Shown in pieces: positions 38,747 through 48,959 of a DNA stretch of 64,000 nt. The position numbers and the translations under genes were made by a program. The DNA lies in the NCBI GenBank assembly GCA_036251705.1, contig CP133959.1:2322379-2386378 (forward strand), read 5' to 3'. Under the pieces are notes generated by a model that was not told where the DNA came from, did no database searches, and worked only from the letters and a program-made list of their open reading frames with translations. Source of the DNA: Orbaceae bacterium lpD01 (lineage in GTDB: Bacteria; Pseudomonadota; Gammaproteobacteria; Enterobacterales; Orbaceae). Within the stretch, counting starts at the first letter, position 1; each line of letters begins with the position of its first letter.

Positions 38747-39664
38747 ATGATCCATACTTTAACACTCAATACGGCTATCGATATGAATATTCATAGCCAA
38801 GGATTGTTACCGAATGTTGTTAATCGAACTACCCACACCGAGTACAGTCCTAATGGTAAGGCCGTTAATGTCACGCTAGTGCTGAAAAAATTTGCGATTG
38901 AATCGGTGGCTATCGGCTTTTTCGGTGGTTTTTCTGGCCAGTATATTTATGACGCGCTGGTCGAACGCCAGATTAAGACGATACCTTGCTGGATAGATGA
39001 TATGACGCGGATTAACGTCTTTATCAATGATGGTGAGCAAGAGTATAAGCTGGTCGGTAAAGGCCCTTATGTCACAGTATCACAACAAGCAGAAATGCTC
39101 GCGATAATTGAAGCACTGACGGACTGTAGCCATCTGGTGATTAGTGGTAGCTTACCGAATAATATCGACGCTGACTATTACGACCGTATTCTATCGCTTT
39201 GCCAGCAAAAGCAGATTCAAGTGATATTAGATATCAGTCATCCCAAACTACAAGCCTTACTGCCGTATCAACCCTTACTGATCAAACCCAATAATGAGGA
39301 AGTCAAAGCGATCTTTGGTTTATCCACCGAGACACCCGCAGAGATTATGGCTGCGATGACTGAGCTTCATCAACTTGGCGCACAAAATATTCTCCTCACC
39401 ATGGGAGAACAAGGGATGTACTTCTCTAATGGTCAACATCTTTGGTTTTGCGATGCCATTAGCATCAATTTAGTCAGTTCAGCTTGCGCGGGTGACGCGG
39501 CCTTAGCGGCATTTTTAAGTGAATGGTTGATCCATCAAGATGTCGAAGCAGCACTCAAAAAAGCCTCGGCAACCGGCGCCAATGTGGCCGAATCAGATGG
39601 TCTTGGTTTACTAGATAAAGTCGATGAATATCTACTTCAGCTGACGGTCACCCAAATTATATAA
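38747..39664 (+). CDS. 1-phosphofructokinase-type (tagatose-1-phosphate) kinase
   Basis: This 305-residue PfkB-family kinase starts with the FruK/LacC pattern MIHTLTLNTAID and has the GKAVNV substrate motif near residue 37. SGSLPNNI is near 133, and the catalytic Asp250 lies in CAGDAALAAF (Cys replacing the usual Gly of GAGD). It most likely adds a phosphate at C6 of a ketohexose 1-phosphate delivered by the PTS. With GatY next to it the product would be tagatose 1,6-bisphosphate; fructose 1-phosphate is the alternative substrate. It lies 11 bp after gatY and 11 bp before the PTS gene. Confidence 0.85.
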   Translation: MIHTLTLNTAIDMNIHSQGLLPNVVNRTTHTEYSPNGKAVNVTLVLKKFAIESVAIGFFGGFSGQYIYDALVERQIKTIPCWIDDMTRINVFINDGEQEYKLVGKGPYVTVSQQAEMLAIIEALTDCSHLVISGSLPNNIDADYYDRILSLCQQKQIQVILDISHPKLQALLPYQPLLIKPNNEEVKAIFGLSTETPAEIMAAMTELHQLGAQNILLTMGEQGMYFSNGQHLWFCDAISINLVSSACAGDAALAAFLSEWLIHQDVEAALKKASATGANVAESDGLGLLDKVDEYLLQLTVTQII

Positions 39665-39675
39665 AAAGGACTCAC

Positions 39676-41112
39676 ATGAAAAAGATTTTAGCTGTTACCG
39701 GATGCCCAACCGGTATCGCTCACACTTATATGGCCGAAGAGGCGCTAAAAGCCGCCGCACAAAAATTAGGCGTCGATATTAAAGTTGAAACCAACGGTGC
39801 AAGTGGTATTGATAATCAGATTAGTGCAGATGAAATAGCCCAAGCGGACGGGATTATCATTGCCGCGGATAAAGATGTGAATATAGACCGTTTTAATGGT
39901 AAACCGGTCATTGAAGTGCCAGTAAAAGAGGGCATTCATAAAGCGACTGCTTTAATTGAACAGATCTTAGCGGGTAATGTTCCGATTCGTCAGGGAGCGC
40001 GCACGTCTCAGTCGCAGCCGCAAACAACCGCAAACAGTACTAGCATCCACCCCCCCTCATTCGGTCGGCAAGTTTACAAACATCTAATGAATGGCGTATC
40101 AAATATGTTGCCATTTGTGGTCGCCGGTGGCGTATTGATTGCGTTGTCTTTCCTTTGGGGCATCTATTCCGCTAATCCGCAGAGTGAGCAATACAACGCT
40201 TTCGCCGCGCTGTTAATGAATATCGGTGGACAAGCCTTTGGCATTATGGTGCCGGTATTTACGGCATTTATTGCTGCATCGATTGCCGGTCGGCCGGGTA
40301 TGGTGGCAGGTTTTGTCGGTGGACTGATTGCTAATGTCACTGGCGCCGGATTTTTAGGCGGGATTATCGCCGGCTTTGCGGCGGGTTATTTGATGCTGTA
40401 TCTAAAAAAATGGCTGGATCATCTGCCTCGTCAATTCGAAGGCCTAAAATCGATCTTTATCTTGCCACTGATTGGCGTATTTGTTATCGGTGCCGGCATA
40501 TTTTTACTCGGTGAACCGATTGCGACCATTAACACCGGTATGCAAAGCTGGTTAAGTTCACTGCAGAGTGCTAACCCTATCCTGTTAGGGATTGTGATTG
40601 GTGCCATGTGTTCATTTGACTTTGGCGGTCCGGTTAATAAAGCCGCTTACGTGACTGGTACGGTGCTGTTAGCCTCGGGGAATTTTTACTTTATGGCGGG
40701 TGTCTCAGCAGCGTGTATCGTCCCACCTTTTGTGATTGCTTTTTCAACCACTATCTTTAGGAAAAAAGCCTTTACTGAGGATGAACGAGCGGCGGGACTG
40801 GTCAACTATATCCTCGGCGCAACCCATATTACCGAAGGCGCCATTCCTTTTGCCGCGAAAGATCCATTACGCGTTATTCCGATCATGATGATTGCTTCTT
40901 CAATTGCTGCGGTACTGACTTTTTTATCAGGCATTGAAGTACCGGCACCTCATGGCGGTTTTTTAGTGCTGCCATTAGTCAATAAACCGTTAACCTGGGT
41001 GATGTGTATCTTTGCTGGTGCGTTAGTTGGTGCCCTATTATTGGGCTTCTCCCGTATGGCCGAGATACGTAAACATACCGGACCTTTAGCTGATACATCA
41101 GCTTTAGATTAA
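39676..41112 (+). CDS. PTS fructose-type EIIBC component
   Basis: This 478-residue sugar permease has an EIIB domain at residues 1-100 with phospho-Cys10 (GCPTGIAHT). A flexible Gln/Ser/Thr linker follows (105-127), then the EIIC membrane domain (130-465) with GVSNMLPFVVAGGVL, GGPVNKAAY and ITEGAIPFA motifs. It has a single EIIB, unlike E. coli FruA (B'-B-C, 563 residues). It would import a ketohexose and release the 1-phosphate. The associated kinase and aldolase suggest D-tagatose; fructose uptake is also possible. Confidence 0.92.
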   Translation: MKKILAVTGCPTGIAHTYMAEEALKAAAQKLGVDIKVETNGASGIDNQISADEIAQADGIIIAADKDVNIDRFNGKPVIEVPVKEGIHKATALIEQILAGNVPIRQGARTSQSQPQTTANSTSIHPPSFGRQVYKHLMNGVSNMLPFVVAGGVLIALSFLWGIYSANPQSEQYNAFAALLMNIGGQAFGIMVPVFTAFIAASIAGRPGMVAGFVGGLIANVTGAGFLGGIIAGFAAGYLMLYLKKWLDHLPRQFEGLKSIFILPLIGVFVIGAGIFLLGEPIATINTGMQSWLSSLQSANPILLGIVIGAMCSFDFGGPVNKAAYVTGTVLLASGNFYFMAGVSAACIVPPFVIAFSTTIFRKKAFTEDERAAGLVNYILGATHITEGAIPFAAKDPLRVIPIMMIASSIAAVLTFLSGIEVPAPHGGFLVLPLVNKPLTWVMCIFAGALVGALLLGFSRMAEIRKHTGPLADTSALD

Positions 41113-41131
41113 GTTATATCACTTGTTTAGC

Positions 41132-41160
41132 TCAACATCACCGCGTCAAGGTGATGTTGA
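41132..41160 (+). other. Intercistronic stem-loop between EIIBC and EIIA-HPr genes
   Basis: TCAACATCACC pairs perfectly with GGTGATGTTGA (11 bp) around GCGTCAA. No U-tract follows, so it is more likely an mRNA processing or stability element than a terminator. Confidence 0.55.
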
Positions 41161-41182
41161 TTGACCTTTAGAAGGAACCCTT

Positions 41183-41965
41183 ATGAGTATGTCACTAACC
41201 CTAAATGATATTACCCTGTTAGAAAGCATGTTAACTAAATCACAAGCGATACAGCGCGTCGCTGATAACATGATCGCGGCCGGTTTGGTTAAAGCCGATT
41301 ATGCTACAGCGATGTTTGATCGTGAAACACAAATCTCGACCTTTTTAGGTAACGGTATTGCGATTCCCCATGGCACAACCGAAAAACGGGATAGCGTGCT
41401 GAGCACGGGATTAAAAATATTATACAGTCCACAAGGTATCCGCTGGGATGATGACAATATCGCTCATGTCGTTATCGGTATTGCAGCCAAATCGAATGAA
41501 CATTTGGCCATACTTCGTCAATTAACTCGGGTTATCATTGATGAATCGGCACTCGATCGCATCAAAGCGGTCAAATCGGCTGAAGATCTGCTGGCAATTT
41601 TAACTGGTCAGCCCGTCGTCTCAGAAGAAACAACGACCGTGAGTGTGGATCGTGAATTTACCGTCAGCATAGATAATCCACATGGTTTACATACTCGTCC
41701 GGCCTCCATGCTGGCTAAAGTGATCAAACCGTTTGTCAGTGATATTCAGGTCACTAATCTGGATGGCTCAAATCATATTGTTAATGCCAAAAGTTTGATG
41801 AAACTCGTCAGTCTAGGGGTAAAATCGACACATCGTCTTAAATTTATGATTAGCGGTGCCGATGCAGCAGAAGCGGAGCAACAAATTAAACAAGCGATTG
41901 CGCAAGGACTGGGAGAAGATATTCGCCAATTCAAACACTCAACGTTTATAGCAGAAAATCAGTAA
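41183..41965 (+). CDS. PTS EIIA-HPr fusion protein (FPr without central domain)
   Basis: In this 260-residue phosphocarrier, residues 1-145 are a fructose/mannitol-type EIIA with active His63 (IPHGT). Residues 155-250 are an HPr with active His170 (PHGLHTRPAS) and Ser204 at the HPr regulatory position (NAKSLMKL). E. coli FruB (376 residues) has the same ends separated by an extra M domain, which is missing here. The protein should let EI feed phosphate straight into this sugar system without the general HPr. agaagga precedes the ATG. It is the last gene of the gatY operon. Confidence 0.93.
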   Translation: MSMSLTLNDITLLESMLTKSQAIQRVADNMIAAGLVKADYATAMFDRETQISTFLGNGIAIPHGTTEKRDSVLSTGLKILYSPQGIRWDDDNIAHVVIGIAAKSNEHLAILRQLTRVIIDESALDRIKAVKSAEDLLAILTGQPVVSEETTTVSVDREFTVSIDNPHGLHTRPASMLAKVIKPFVSDIQVTNLDGSNHIVNAKSLMKLVSLGVKSTHRLKFMISGADAAEAEQQIKQAIAQGLGEDIRQFKHSTFIAENQ

Positions 41966-42035
41966 AACAGGGATATACTCAACGCGCATCATCGTGTTGA
42001 TTCAATGAGCGCGCTGACTAATCAGTCACAGAATC

Positions 42036-42058
42036 GGCCGGTGGATACCACCGGCCTG
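42036..42058. other. GC-rich hairpin between converging PTS and MFS genes
   Basis: GGCCGGTGG pairs with CCACCGGCC (9 bp) around ATA. No U-tract follows on either strand. It may end both transcripts weakly or act as a 3' stability element. Confidence 0.4.
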
Positions 42059-42067
42059 ATTGATCCA

Positions 42068-43252
42068 TCAAGCAATCTTGTGGGTTTTAGCGCCTTGCCA
42101 CTCTTGATATACGGCGATGATTGCGGTCAGTACCATAAAGAGTGCCGCACTCAAGAAGATACCACGGGCGTGACCGCCTTCAATAATCCAGGCAAAGAGT
42201 AACGGCCCAATAATACCGCCAAGATTAAAACCGGTTGAAACAATACCAAATACCCGTCCCTCGGCGCCCTTTGGCGAAGCGGCTCGCACCAGCATATCCC
42301 GCGAAGGCATGATCATACCAGATAAAAAACCCATAATAGCCAAAATAAAAATCAGTGATAGGGCACAAAAACTTGAGGTCGCCACACTAGCGGCTAATAT
42401 CGCAGTGACAATCAGCGCGATGGCGGCAATCAGGCCATGTCGCTGGGTTTTATCGGCTAAATGCCCACCAAATAAAACGCCTACCGCACAAGCGATTAAA
42501 AATGCCGTCAAAGCAGTATTGGCTTGATTAAGGACAATGCCATACCCGGTCACCAGTGCCGATACCGAGAAGTACTGGATTGAGGTCATACTTAAGCTTA
42601 GCAGTAAAAATAGCACCACCAGCAGAAAAATCGTGGGTGACAATAGCGCTTTTTTACGTTCAACCACTGGCCGGACTGATACAGCAGCCGGTAAAGCCGG
42701 TTTCAAGGCGGTTGGCAGTATCACGATTGCCGCAATCAGACCAATCAGACCCGCGACAAAATAGGCGGTTTCAATATTGATCGATTTGGCTAAAAAGAGT
42801 ACTAAAAATGGCGTAATTGCGGTACCCACAAAACCACTAAAGGTATGTACAGAAAAAGCACGGCCCATTTTTTTATCGGTAATACTGCGCGATAAGATGG
42901 CATAATCTGCCGGATGGTAAACGGCATTCGCCAGTCCTGCCATCGCCATGGCCACCACTAACCAATAGTAGTGAGAGAAGAAGAAAAGCGAGATAAAGCT
43001 CACGCTGCCAAGCAGAAGCCCGGCCAATAATACTTTGGCAGGACCAAATTTATCGACCATAAAACCAACTGGTAACTGCACCAGTGCCGAAACCACATTA
43101 AAAACCGCAATGGCAAAGCCCACGTCCACAAAACTCAGATCTGTGGTAGTTGAAATTAACGGCATTAATGCAGGTAAGACCATCATATGGATATGGCTGA
43201 CCAGATGGACAATAGAGATTTGACTCAAGATAGAAATTTTTATTTTTTTCAT
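42068..43252 (-). CDS. Major facilitator superfamily transporter
   Basis: This 394-residue membrane protein has twelve predicted helices in two halves split by a loop near residues 190-210. The start SIVHLVSHIHMMVLPALMP, the D-x-FGPAKVLL motif A region, and NAVYHPADYAIL in helix 4-5 resemble the group around the fosmidomycin-resistance exporter Fsr. The substrate is not identifiable. The gene faces mog, with a 22-bp palindrome in the spacer that could be an operator. Confidence 0.85.
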   Translation of the reverse strand: MKKIKISILSQISIVHLVSHIHMMVLPALMPLISTTTDLSFVDVGFAIAVFNVVSALVQLPVGFMVDKFGPAKVLLAGLLLGSVSFISLFFFSHYYWLVVAMAMAGLANAVYHPADYAILSRSITDKKMGRAFSVHTFSGFVGTAITPFLVLFLAKSINIETAYFVAGLIGLIAAIVILPTALKPALPAAVSVRPVVERKKALLSPTIFLLVVLFLLLSLSMTSIQYFSVSALVTGYGIVLNQANTALTAFLIACAVGVLFGGHLADKTQRHGLIAAIALIVTAILAASVATSSFCALSLIFILAIMGFLSGMIMPSRDMLVRAASPKGAEGRVFGIVSTGFNLGGIIGPLLFAWIIEGGHARGIFLSAALFMVLTAIIAVYQEWQGAKTHKIA

Positions 43253-43607
43253 TATGGTTCACTAATAGGGTTCATTATAAAAATTAATCGCGATAAAAAT
43301 GATGCCTCAAGAGGATGAATACGCTATTTTAAGCCTCGGCCGCAGATTATCATTTTACTGATTATCTGGTGATATGCCATAATCACCATTCACTCATCAA
43401 CACTGCAGTGATGCTACGGCGTTGTTAGCGATATAGAATCATTGAATGGAAAAGACAACGCCGAGGTGACCGCGTTATTTCGGCTGATTAAGCATCAGAT
43501 AACACAATCAGGCTAAGCAAGATACACACGCCATCTCACCGATGATTGGGTGTATATATTAGAGATTGTTAGGTTAAATCGCAATCACATAAAAGAGAAA
43601 AAGACTT
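43253..43607. other. Divergent spacer MFS/mog with two inverted repeats
   Basis: This 355-bp spacer holds the palindrome TGGTGAT-N8-ATCACCA (43367-43388) and a longer-range repeat CGGCGTTGT (43417-43425)/ACAACGCCG (43455-43463) that could fold as a 9-bp stem with a 29-nt loop. No small gene is visible. Confidence 0.5.
43367..43388. promoter_or_regulatory. Operator-like palindrome upstream of the MFS gene
   Basis: TGGTGAT and ATCACCA form a perfect 7-bp dyad with 8 bp between, 115 bp before the MFS start codon. No regulator gene lies next to it, so the binding protein is unknown. Confidence 0.35.
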
Positions 43608-44189
43608 ATGACAACAGACACAATCAAAATCGGCCTGGTCTCTATTTCAGATCGAGCCAGTGCCGGTATTTACAAAGATAAAGGCTTACCTGAACTCGAA
43701 AACTGGTTAAGTCAAACGATCCTCAATCCCTGTGAATTTAGCAAATATTTGATTGCCGATGAACAGCCACAAATAGAACAAGTACTCATCGATTTAGTGG
43801 ATAATCAGCAGTGTAATCTCATCTTAACGACTGGCGGCACTGGACCGGCCCTGCGTGATGTCACGCCGGATGCGACCTTAGCGATTGCCGATCGTATTAT
43901 GCCCGGTTTTGGTGAACAGATGCGTCAAATTAGTCTGGCATTTGTGCCTACCGCCATTCTCTCTCGTCAGGTTGGCGTTATTCGTAAAAAGACCTTAATT
44001 CTGAATTTACCAGGACAACCTAAAGCGATTAAAGAGACCTTAGCCGGCATTAAAAATGACCTTGGTGAAGTGGTGGTCAATGGTATTTTTGCCAGTATAC
44101 CTTACTGCATCGATCTGCTCGGAGGGCCTTATCTGGAAACCGATGAAAACATCATCCAGGCCTTCCGACCGAAAAGCGCTATACGTTAA
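43608..44189 (+). CDS. mog: Molybdopterin adenylyltransferase
   Basis: This 193-residue enzyme adenylates molybdopterin before metal insertion in molybdenum cofactor synthesis. IGLVSISDRAS at the start, the MPT-binding TTGGTGPA (residues 74-81), DVTPDAT, and PGFGEQMRQISL match E. coli Mog (195) along the whole length. The cofactor (as bis-MGD) is needed by the formate dehydrogenase at 3.7 kb, although no other moa/mob/moe gene is in the window. It appears to be a single-gene unit. Confidence 0.96.
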   Translation: MTTDTIKIGLVSISDRASAGIYKDKGLPELENWLSQTILNPCEFSKYLIADEQPQIEQVLIDLVDNQQCNLILTTGGTGPALRDVTPDATLAIADRIMPGFGEQMRQISLAFVPTAILSRQVGVIRKKTLILNLPGQPKAIKETLAGIKNDLGEVVVNGIFASIPYCIDLLGGPYLETDENIIQAFRPKSAIR

Positions 44190-44229
44190 CCTTACTGCTC
44201 ACCGATATAGTAATACGATAAGTCGCTTT

Positions 44230-44269
44230 GCGATAACCATAGTGCATTGATATTGCCGCTGGTTATCGC
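44230..44269. other. Inverted repeat between mog and the MHS symporter gene
   Basis: GCGATAACC (44230-44238) and GGTTATCGC (44261-44269) are perfect complements, 22 bp apart. This could be a mog 3' hairpin or a two-half-site operator of the next gene. Confidence 0.35.
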
Positions 44270-44356
44270 CAGTCTGATATTGAGTTTCGTTATTGAACGG
44301 GTATAATCATTTACAGATTATTCTAATAACGTAAAATTAAATTTACAGGCTTAACT

Positions 44357-45673
44357 ATGTCCACTCCGATAACAATAACATCTAAACCAACATTAACGTT
44401 ACAAGATTATAAAACCCTCTCATTAGCCGCTTTAGGCGGTGCATTAGAATTTTATGATTTTATCATTTTTATGTTCTTATCGATTTTCATAGGTCACCTC
44501 TTTTTCCCCAGTGATATGCCAGTGTGGCTTTCACAAGTACAGACTTATGGTATATTTGCTGCCGGTTATTTAATTCGCCCTTTTGGCGGTATTGTGATGG
44601 CACACTTTGGTGACAAATTTGGCCGAAAAAAGATGTTCACACTCAGCCTGCTATTGATGGCCTTGCCTACGTTGCTAATAGGTTGCCTACCAACCTATCA
44701 ATCGGCGGGCATTATTGCGCCATTACTGCTGCTACTGATGCGATTGTGCCAAGGATTAGCCGTGGGCGGAGAAGTCCCAGGTGCCTGGACCTTTGTGGCC
44801 GAACATGTTCCCCATCACCGCGTCGGCATTGCCTGTGGCATTTTAACCGCCGGACTCAGTTTAGGTATATTATTGGGATCATTAGTCTCAGTGATGGTGA
44901 CCCGCTATTTTTCGGCGGAAAGTATGTTGACCATCGGCTGGCGCTTACCTTTTATACTCGGCGGTATTTTCGGATTCATTGCGATGTTTCTAAGACGCTG
45001 GTTAAAAGAGACGCCGGTATTCCTTGAGATGCAAAAACAGCGTCAACATGAAAAAGACCGAGCGATTCCCGTGATGGTGGTGATCGCCAAATACTTACCA
45101 CAGACCATTATTTCGATGCTGCTCACCTGGGTGCTCTCGGCTGGTATTATGGTGGTCATCTTAATGACCCCGAACTATTTACAAACCCAGTTTAATATCT
45201 CATCGCAAGTGGCATTAGAGGCTAATGCGCTGGCGATTATCGGTTTAATTGTCGGATGTATCGTTTATGGTGGTTTAGCAGATAAAATCAGTATTGGTAA
45301 AATTATCAGCTGGGGCTGTGCATTAGCGGTATTGGCTATTGCTGCATTTTATACCAGTTTACAGTATCGACCAGAGTTACTCTGGGTGACCTATATCTTG
45401 GCTGGTTTTACTGTGGGTGTGGTAGGATCTTTTGCCTACTTTATGGTGCGATGCTACCCGGCCTCGGTACGCTATAGCGGGGTGTCATTTTCATTTAATG
45501 TCGCTTATGCGATCGCCGGTGGCTTAACCCCACTCTTGATTGCCTTGCTGACTCATTTTGCGACTGGTTTTGCCGCTGCATATTATGTTGTGGCACTCTT
45601 TGGGATAGGTATTTTACTGGGCATACTGCTCATTTATAAAGCAAAAAAGCTTACTGCAACAGAGATGCAGTAA
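44357..45673 (+). CDS. MHS-family (ProP/ShiA-type) metabolite:proton symporter
   Basis: This 438-residue twelve-helix carrier belongs to the metabolite:H+ symporter branch of the MFS. Family marks are AALGGALEFYDFIIF in helix 1, RPFGGIVMAHFGDKFGRKKMF around motif A, RLCQGLAVGGEVPGAWTFVAEH in helix 4, and RRWLKETPVFLEM after helix 6. Relatives carry citrate, shikimate, proline/betaine, dicarboxylates or alpha-ketoglutarate, and the sequence does not decide among them. It stands alone between mog and macB. Confidence 0.88.
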   Translation: MSTPITITSKPTLTLQDYKTLSLAALGGALEFYDFIIFMFLSIFIGHLFFPSDMPVWLSQVQTYGIFAAGYLIRPFGGIVMAHFGDKFGRKKMFTLSLLLMALPTLLIGCLPTYQSAGIIAPLLLLLMRLCQGLAVGGEVPGAWTFVAEHVPHHRVGIACGILTAGLSLGILLGSLVSVMVTRYFSAESMLTIGWRLPFILGGIFGFIAMFLRRWLKETPVFLEMQKQRQHEKDRAIPVMVVIAKYLPQTIISMLLTWVLSAGIMVVILMTPNYLQTQFNISSQVALEANALAIIGLIVGCIVYGGLADKISIGKIISWGCALAVLAIAAFYTSLQYRPELLWVTYILAGFTVGVVGSFAYFMVRCYPASVRYSGVSFSFNVAYAIAGGLTPLLIALLTHFATGFAAAYYVVALFGIGILLGILLIYKAKKLTATEMQ

Positions 45674-45695
45674 GCCCTTCACTCATTACGATCAG

Positions 45696-45717
45696 GCAGC
45701 GCGTTTTACCGCGCTGC
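45696..45717. other. Hairpin between the MHS symporter and macB 3' ends
   Basis: GCAGCGCG pairs with CGCGCTGC around TTTTAC. Neither strand has a following U-tract, so terminator function is uncertain. Confidence 0.4.
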
Positions 45718-45807
45718 AAACCACTAAAACGCCTTATACCTTGGTCATTTGCTGACTATGACTTGCCAGATTAACGCAAAACTGACTCAATTAATCAACA
45801 ATCCCCC

Positions 45808-47763
45808 TTATTCTCGTTCTAAGGCATGAATCGGATCCAGACCTGCTGCGCGTCTTGCTGGGAAATAGCCAAAAATAATCCCGATCAAACTTGAACAGGT
45901 AAAGGCAGCTATGATCGAAAAAATCGAAAATTGCATGGCAAAACTGGAGACAAAATAGGAGAAGACAAGACCAATCGACAAGGATAATAAAATCCCTAAC
46001 GTACCGCCGATTAAGCAGACCAATACCGCTTCAATTAAAAACTGCTGTAAGATATCGCTTGAGCGCGCACCTACCGCCATCCGCACACCAATCTCTTTGG
46101 TTCTTTCAGTGACCGAAACCAACATAATATTCATCACACCAATCCCGCCAACAATCAGTGATATTAAGGCGATTAATGATACTAGCAACGTCATCGTTGC
46201 GGTAGTTGACTCAATCATCTGACGCACACTATCAGTATTAAACACAAAGAAGTCTTTGGCGCCATGGCGCTGGGTCAATAATTTAGTGACCGCCTGCTCA
46301 GCATTCTCCATATCAACATTATCTTTTACCCTAACAGTAATACTACGCAGGCTTGATTGGCCTGTCATTCGATTCATCACCGTCGTATAAGGTAACCAAA
46401 CATTCAGATTTTCATTGCTGCCAAACCCTTGTTGCTCACGCTCAGCCACCCCAATAATTTTCACTGGCAAACGACCAACATGGATGATCTGGCCAATCGG
46501 GTTTTGATTAGGAAACAGCTGTTTAACGGTATTTTGGTCAATCACAGCATCTTGTGCTGATTCGAGCATCTCTTTATCATCAAAACCGTGTCCCTGAGTA
46601 ATGGTGTAGCCACGTACCGCAAAAAACTGCTGACCCACACCATTGACCGTACCAACAACCGCCTGATTACCAACCCGAAAATTAACACTAGTCTGAATAT
46701 TGGGCGTCGCACTATGAATATAGTTTTGCTGAGCCAAAACTTCGGCATCACTTGCCCGCATGGTGGTTATTCGCCCCGCATTTCTATCACCAAAGCCGCT
46801 GCCCGGGAAGATTTCCAGCGTACTGGTCCCCATGCTGCTGATATCCTGTAGGATTTTTTGTCTCGAGCCTTCGCCCAAAGCCACCACACAGACCACCGAG
46901 GCGATACCAATAATAATGCCTAACATGGTTAAAAAGGTTCTTAATCGATTGGAAGCCATCGATAATAGCGCCATTTTAAAAGCATCAAAAAAGCGATCTC
47001 GTTTAGAGGCAAAATTATCATTGGTCTTAGTGATATGAATCTCTTGTACCTGACGATCGGCAGGTAGGACAAAGTCTGGATTAACCGTATCAGCAATAAT
47101 ATGCCCATCACTAATTTCGATAATGCGCTGCGCATTTTGCGCAATTTGTGGATCATGGGTAACAATGATGATCGTGTGACCCTGTTTATGCAGATCTTGT
47201 AGTATCTGCATCACCTCTTTACCACTTTGTCTATCCAGCGCCCCCGTCGGTTCATCGGCTAAAATGATCTGTCCACCATTCATCAGGGCTCGACAGATAC
47301 TGACACGCTGTTGCTGTCCGCCCGATAATTGAGTCGGTTTATTATGAATTTTCTCGGCAAGACCAAGACGCGTGAGTAACGCTTCACTACGTTCTTTGCG
47401 TTTTTCGCGGGCCGTACCGGCATAAATTGCAGGTACTTCAACATTGCCTTCGGCTGTCAGCGCATTAAGCAAATGATAACGCTGAAAAATAAAGCCAAAA
47501 TGTTCACGACGCAGCTCAGCCAGCTCATCGGCCGATAACTGCCCGGTGACGCGCTCACCGATGGTATATTGACCATAACTCGGTTTATCTAAACAACCCA
47601 GAATATTCATCAAGGTTGATTTACCTGAGCCTGATGCACCAACAATCGCCACCATTTCGCCGGCATTTATCGTCAAATTAATCCCTTTGAGGACCTGAAT
47701 AACGCCATCGCCGGCCGGAAACTCACGGGTAATATTATCTAACTGAATTAAAGGGGTACTCAT
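45808..47763 (-). CDS. macB: Macrolide/toxin efflux ABC protein MacB
   Basis: This 651-residue ABC half-transporter works with MacA and TolC to expel macrolides, heme or secreted peptides. The N-terminal ATPase has Walker [10 protein letters not shown] (42-50), LSGGQQQR near 145, and Walker [12 protein letters not shown] near 167. A linker and first membrane helix (about 278-302, [27 protein letters not shown]) lead to the periplasmic MacB domain. Three C-terminal helices follow, with the [25 protein letters not shown] signature. Length matches E. coli MacB (648). It starts 2 bp after the macA stop. Confidence 0.95.
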   Translation of the reverse strand: MSTPLIQLDNITREFPAGDGVIQVLKGINLTINAGEMVAIVGASGSGKSTLMNILGCLDKPSYGQYTIGERVTGQLSADELAELRREHFGFIFQRYHLLNALTAEGNVEVPAIYAGTAREKRKERSEALLTRLGLAEKIHNKPTQLSGGQQQRVSICRALMNGGQIILADEPTGALDRQSGKEVMQILQDLHKQGHTIIIVTHDPQIAQNAQRIIEISDGHIIADTVNPDFVLPADRQVQEIHITKTNDNFASKRDRFFDAFKMALLSMASNRLRTFLTMLGIIIGIASVVCVVALGEGSRQKILQDISSMGTSTLEIFPGSGFGDRNAGRITTMRASDAEVLAQQNYIHSATPNIQTSVNFRVGNQAVVGTVNGVGQQFFAVRGYTITQGHGFDDKEMLESAQDAVIDQNTVKQLFPNQNPIGQIIHVGRLPVKIIGVAEREQQGFGSNENLNVWLPYTTVMNRMTGQSSLRSITVRVKDNVDMENAEQAVTKLLTQRHGAKDFFVFNTDSVRQMIESTTATMTLLVSLIALISLIVGGIGVMNIMLVSVTERTKEIGVRMAVGARSSDILQQFLIEAVLVCLIGGTLGILLSLSIGLVFSYFVSSFAMQFSIFSIIAAFTCSSLIGIIFGYFPARRAAGLDPIHALERE

Positions 47764-47765
47764 GA

Positions 47766-48959
47766 TTACATTCTCATTCGAAGTCGTGGCATACCATTAC
47801 TACCCACCCCAGGCATAAGACCACTCACAACAATCTCTTCACCCTCTTGCAAACCCGACAGCACTTCAGTTTGAATATTATTATTGATACCTAATGTCAC
47901 CTGACGCTGACTAATGCTGCCACTGGCATCAATCACATTGACGGTTCCTTTGCTATCATCACTAGGGTCGGTGTCTATCGCCGTTGAGGGGACCAGTAAC
48001 GCATCTTTAGCCGAAGCTAAAACAATATAGACTTGCGCAGTCATAGAGATACGTAATACGCCATCAGGATTATCCACATCAAACAAGCCATTGTAATAGA
48101 TCGCCGTTGAAGTAGATGAACTGCTGGTGGTTGCTTCACTGTTAATTGAATCTGGTGCTGGCTCAACATCACGTAAGGTTAAACCGCGATAAAAGTGGTT
48201 AGGACGACCTAAAATACTAAAATAGACTGGCATGCCTTTTTTAACTTTAATCACATCCGCTTCAGAAATTTGTGCTTCTACGGTCATTTTATTTAACTGC
48301 GCGACTTTCACTATCGTCGGCGCACTTTGTACTGAGTTAACCGTTTGTCCCTCTTCGACAGGAATCGCAACAATCACCCCATCCATCGGTGCATTAATTT
48401 TGGTATAACTTAAATCCAGTTTTGCGGTATCAACCGCAATTTGCGCTCGGACAATATCGGCATCGAGCGATTTTATATCCGCCTTGGTCGAGTCAAGATT
48501 GGTCTTAGCCTGATCTAAATCTGCTTGAACACCCACTTTATCCTGCATCAATTTATATTGGCGGTTGTAGGTCAGCTGATTATTGTTTAATTGTGCTTCT
48601 TTAGACATACGCTGCGCAAGCAGACTATCTAACGAGGCTTCGCTCTGTTTTAAATTATTTTGCTGTGATAGGTCATCAATCTCCGCGATGGGATCGCCCT
48701 CTTTTACCGTCTGGCCTAACTCAACATAGAGCTTCTTGATTTGGCCAGACACCTGCGCACCCACACTCACCTGTTTAAAAGCGCTGATGGTACCATCAGC
48801 AAGCACGACCTGTTCAATATCGCCACGTGATACCGGCGCGGTGATATAATTCGGTTTTTCTTGCGTGGGGAAAAAGATTGATTTGAGAATAATCACCGCG
48901 ACAATCAGGGCAATCAAAATCACAAAATATTTAATTTTCAGAAACTTTGTAATAACCAT
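47766..48959 (-). CDS. macA: Efflux periplasmic adaptor MacA
   Basis: This 397-residue membrane-fusion protein links MacB to an outer-membrane TolC channel. It has an N-terminal membrane anchor (residues 10-28) and the lipoyl halves around [29 protein letters not shown] and [12 protein letters not shown] coiled-coil hairpin lies near 105-180 ([20 protein letters not shown] through [10 protein letters not shown]), and beta-barrel and membrane-proximal domains follow. Order macA-macB is that of E. coli. No regulator gene is adjacent. Confidence 0.94.
   Translation of the reverse strand: MVITKFLKIKYFVILIALIVAVIILKSIFFPTQEKPNYITAPVSRGDIEQVVLADGTISAFKQVSVGAQVSGQIKKLYVELGQTVKEGDPIAEIDDLSQQNNLKQSEASLDSLLAQRMSKEAQLNNNQLTYNRQYKLMQDKVGVQADLDQAKTNLDSTKADIKSLDADIVRAQIAVDTAKLDLSYTKINAPMDGVIVAIPVEEGQTVNSVQSAPTIVKVAQLNKMTVEAQISEADVIKVKKGMPVYFSILGRPNHFYRGLTLRDVEPAPDSINSEATTSSSSTSTAIYYNGLFDVDNPDGVLRISMTAQVYIVLASAKDALLVPSTAIDTDPSDDSKGTVNVIDASGSISQRQVTLGINNNIQTEVLSGLQEGEEIVVSGLMPGVGSNGMPRLRMRM

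Noticed and set aside
42005..42202. Open frame after the EIIA-HPr gene
   Set aside because: It overlaps the 3' end of the minus-strand MFS gene and a hairpin, has no family resemblance, and no ribosome site.
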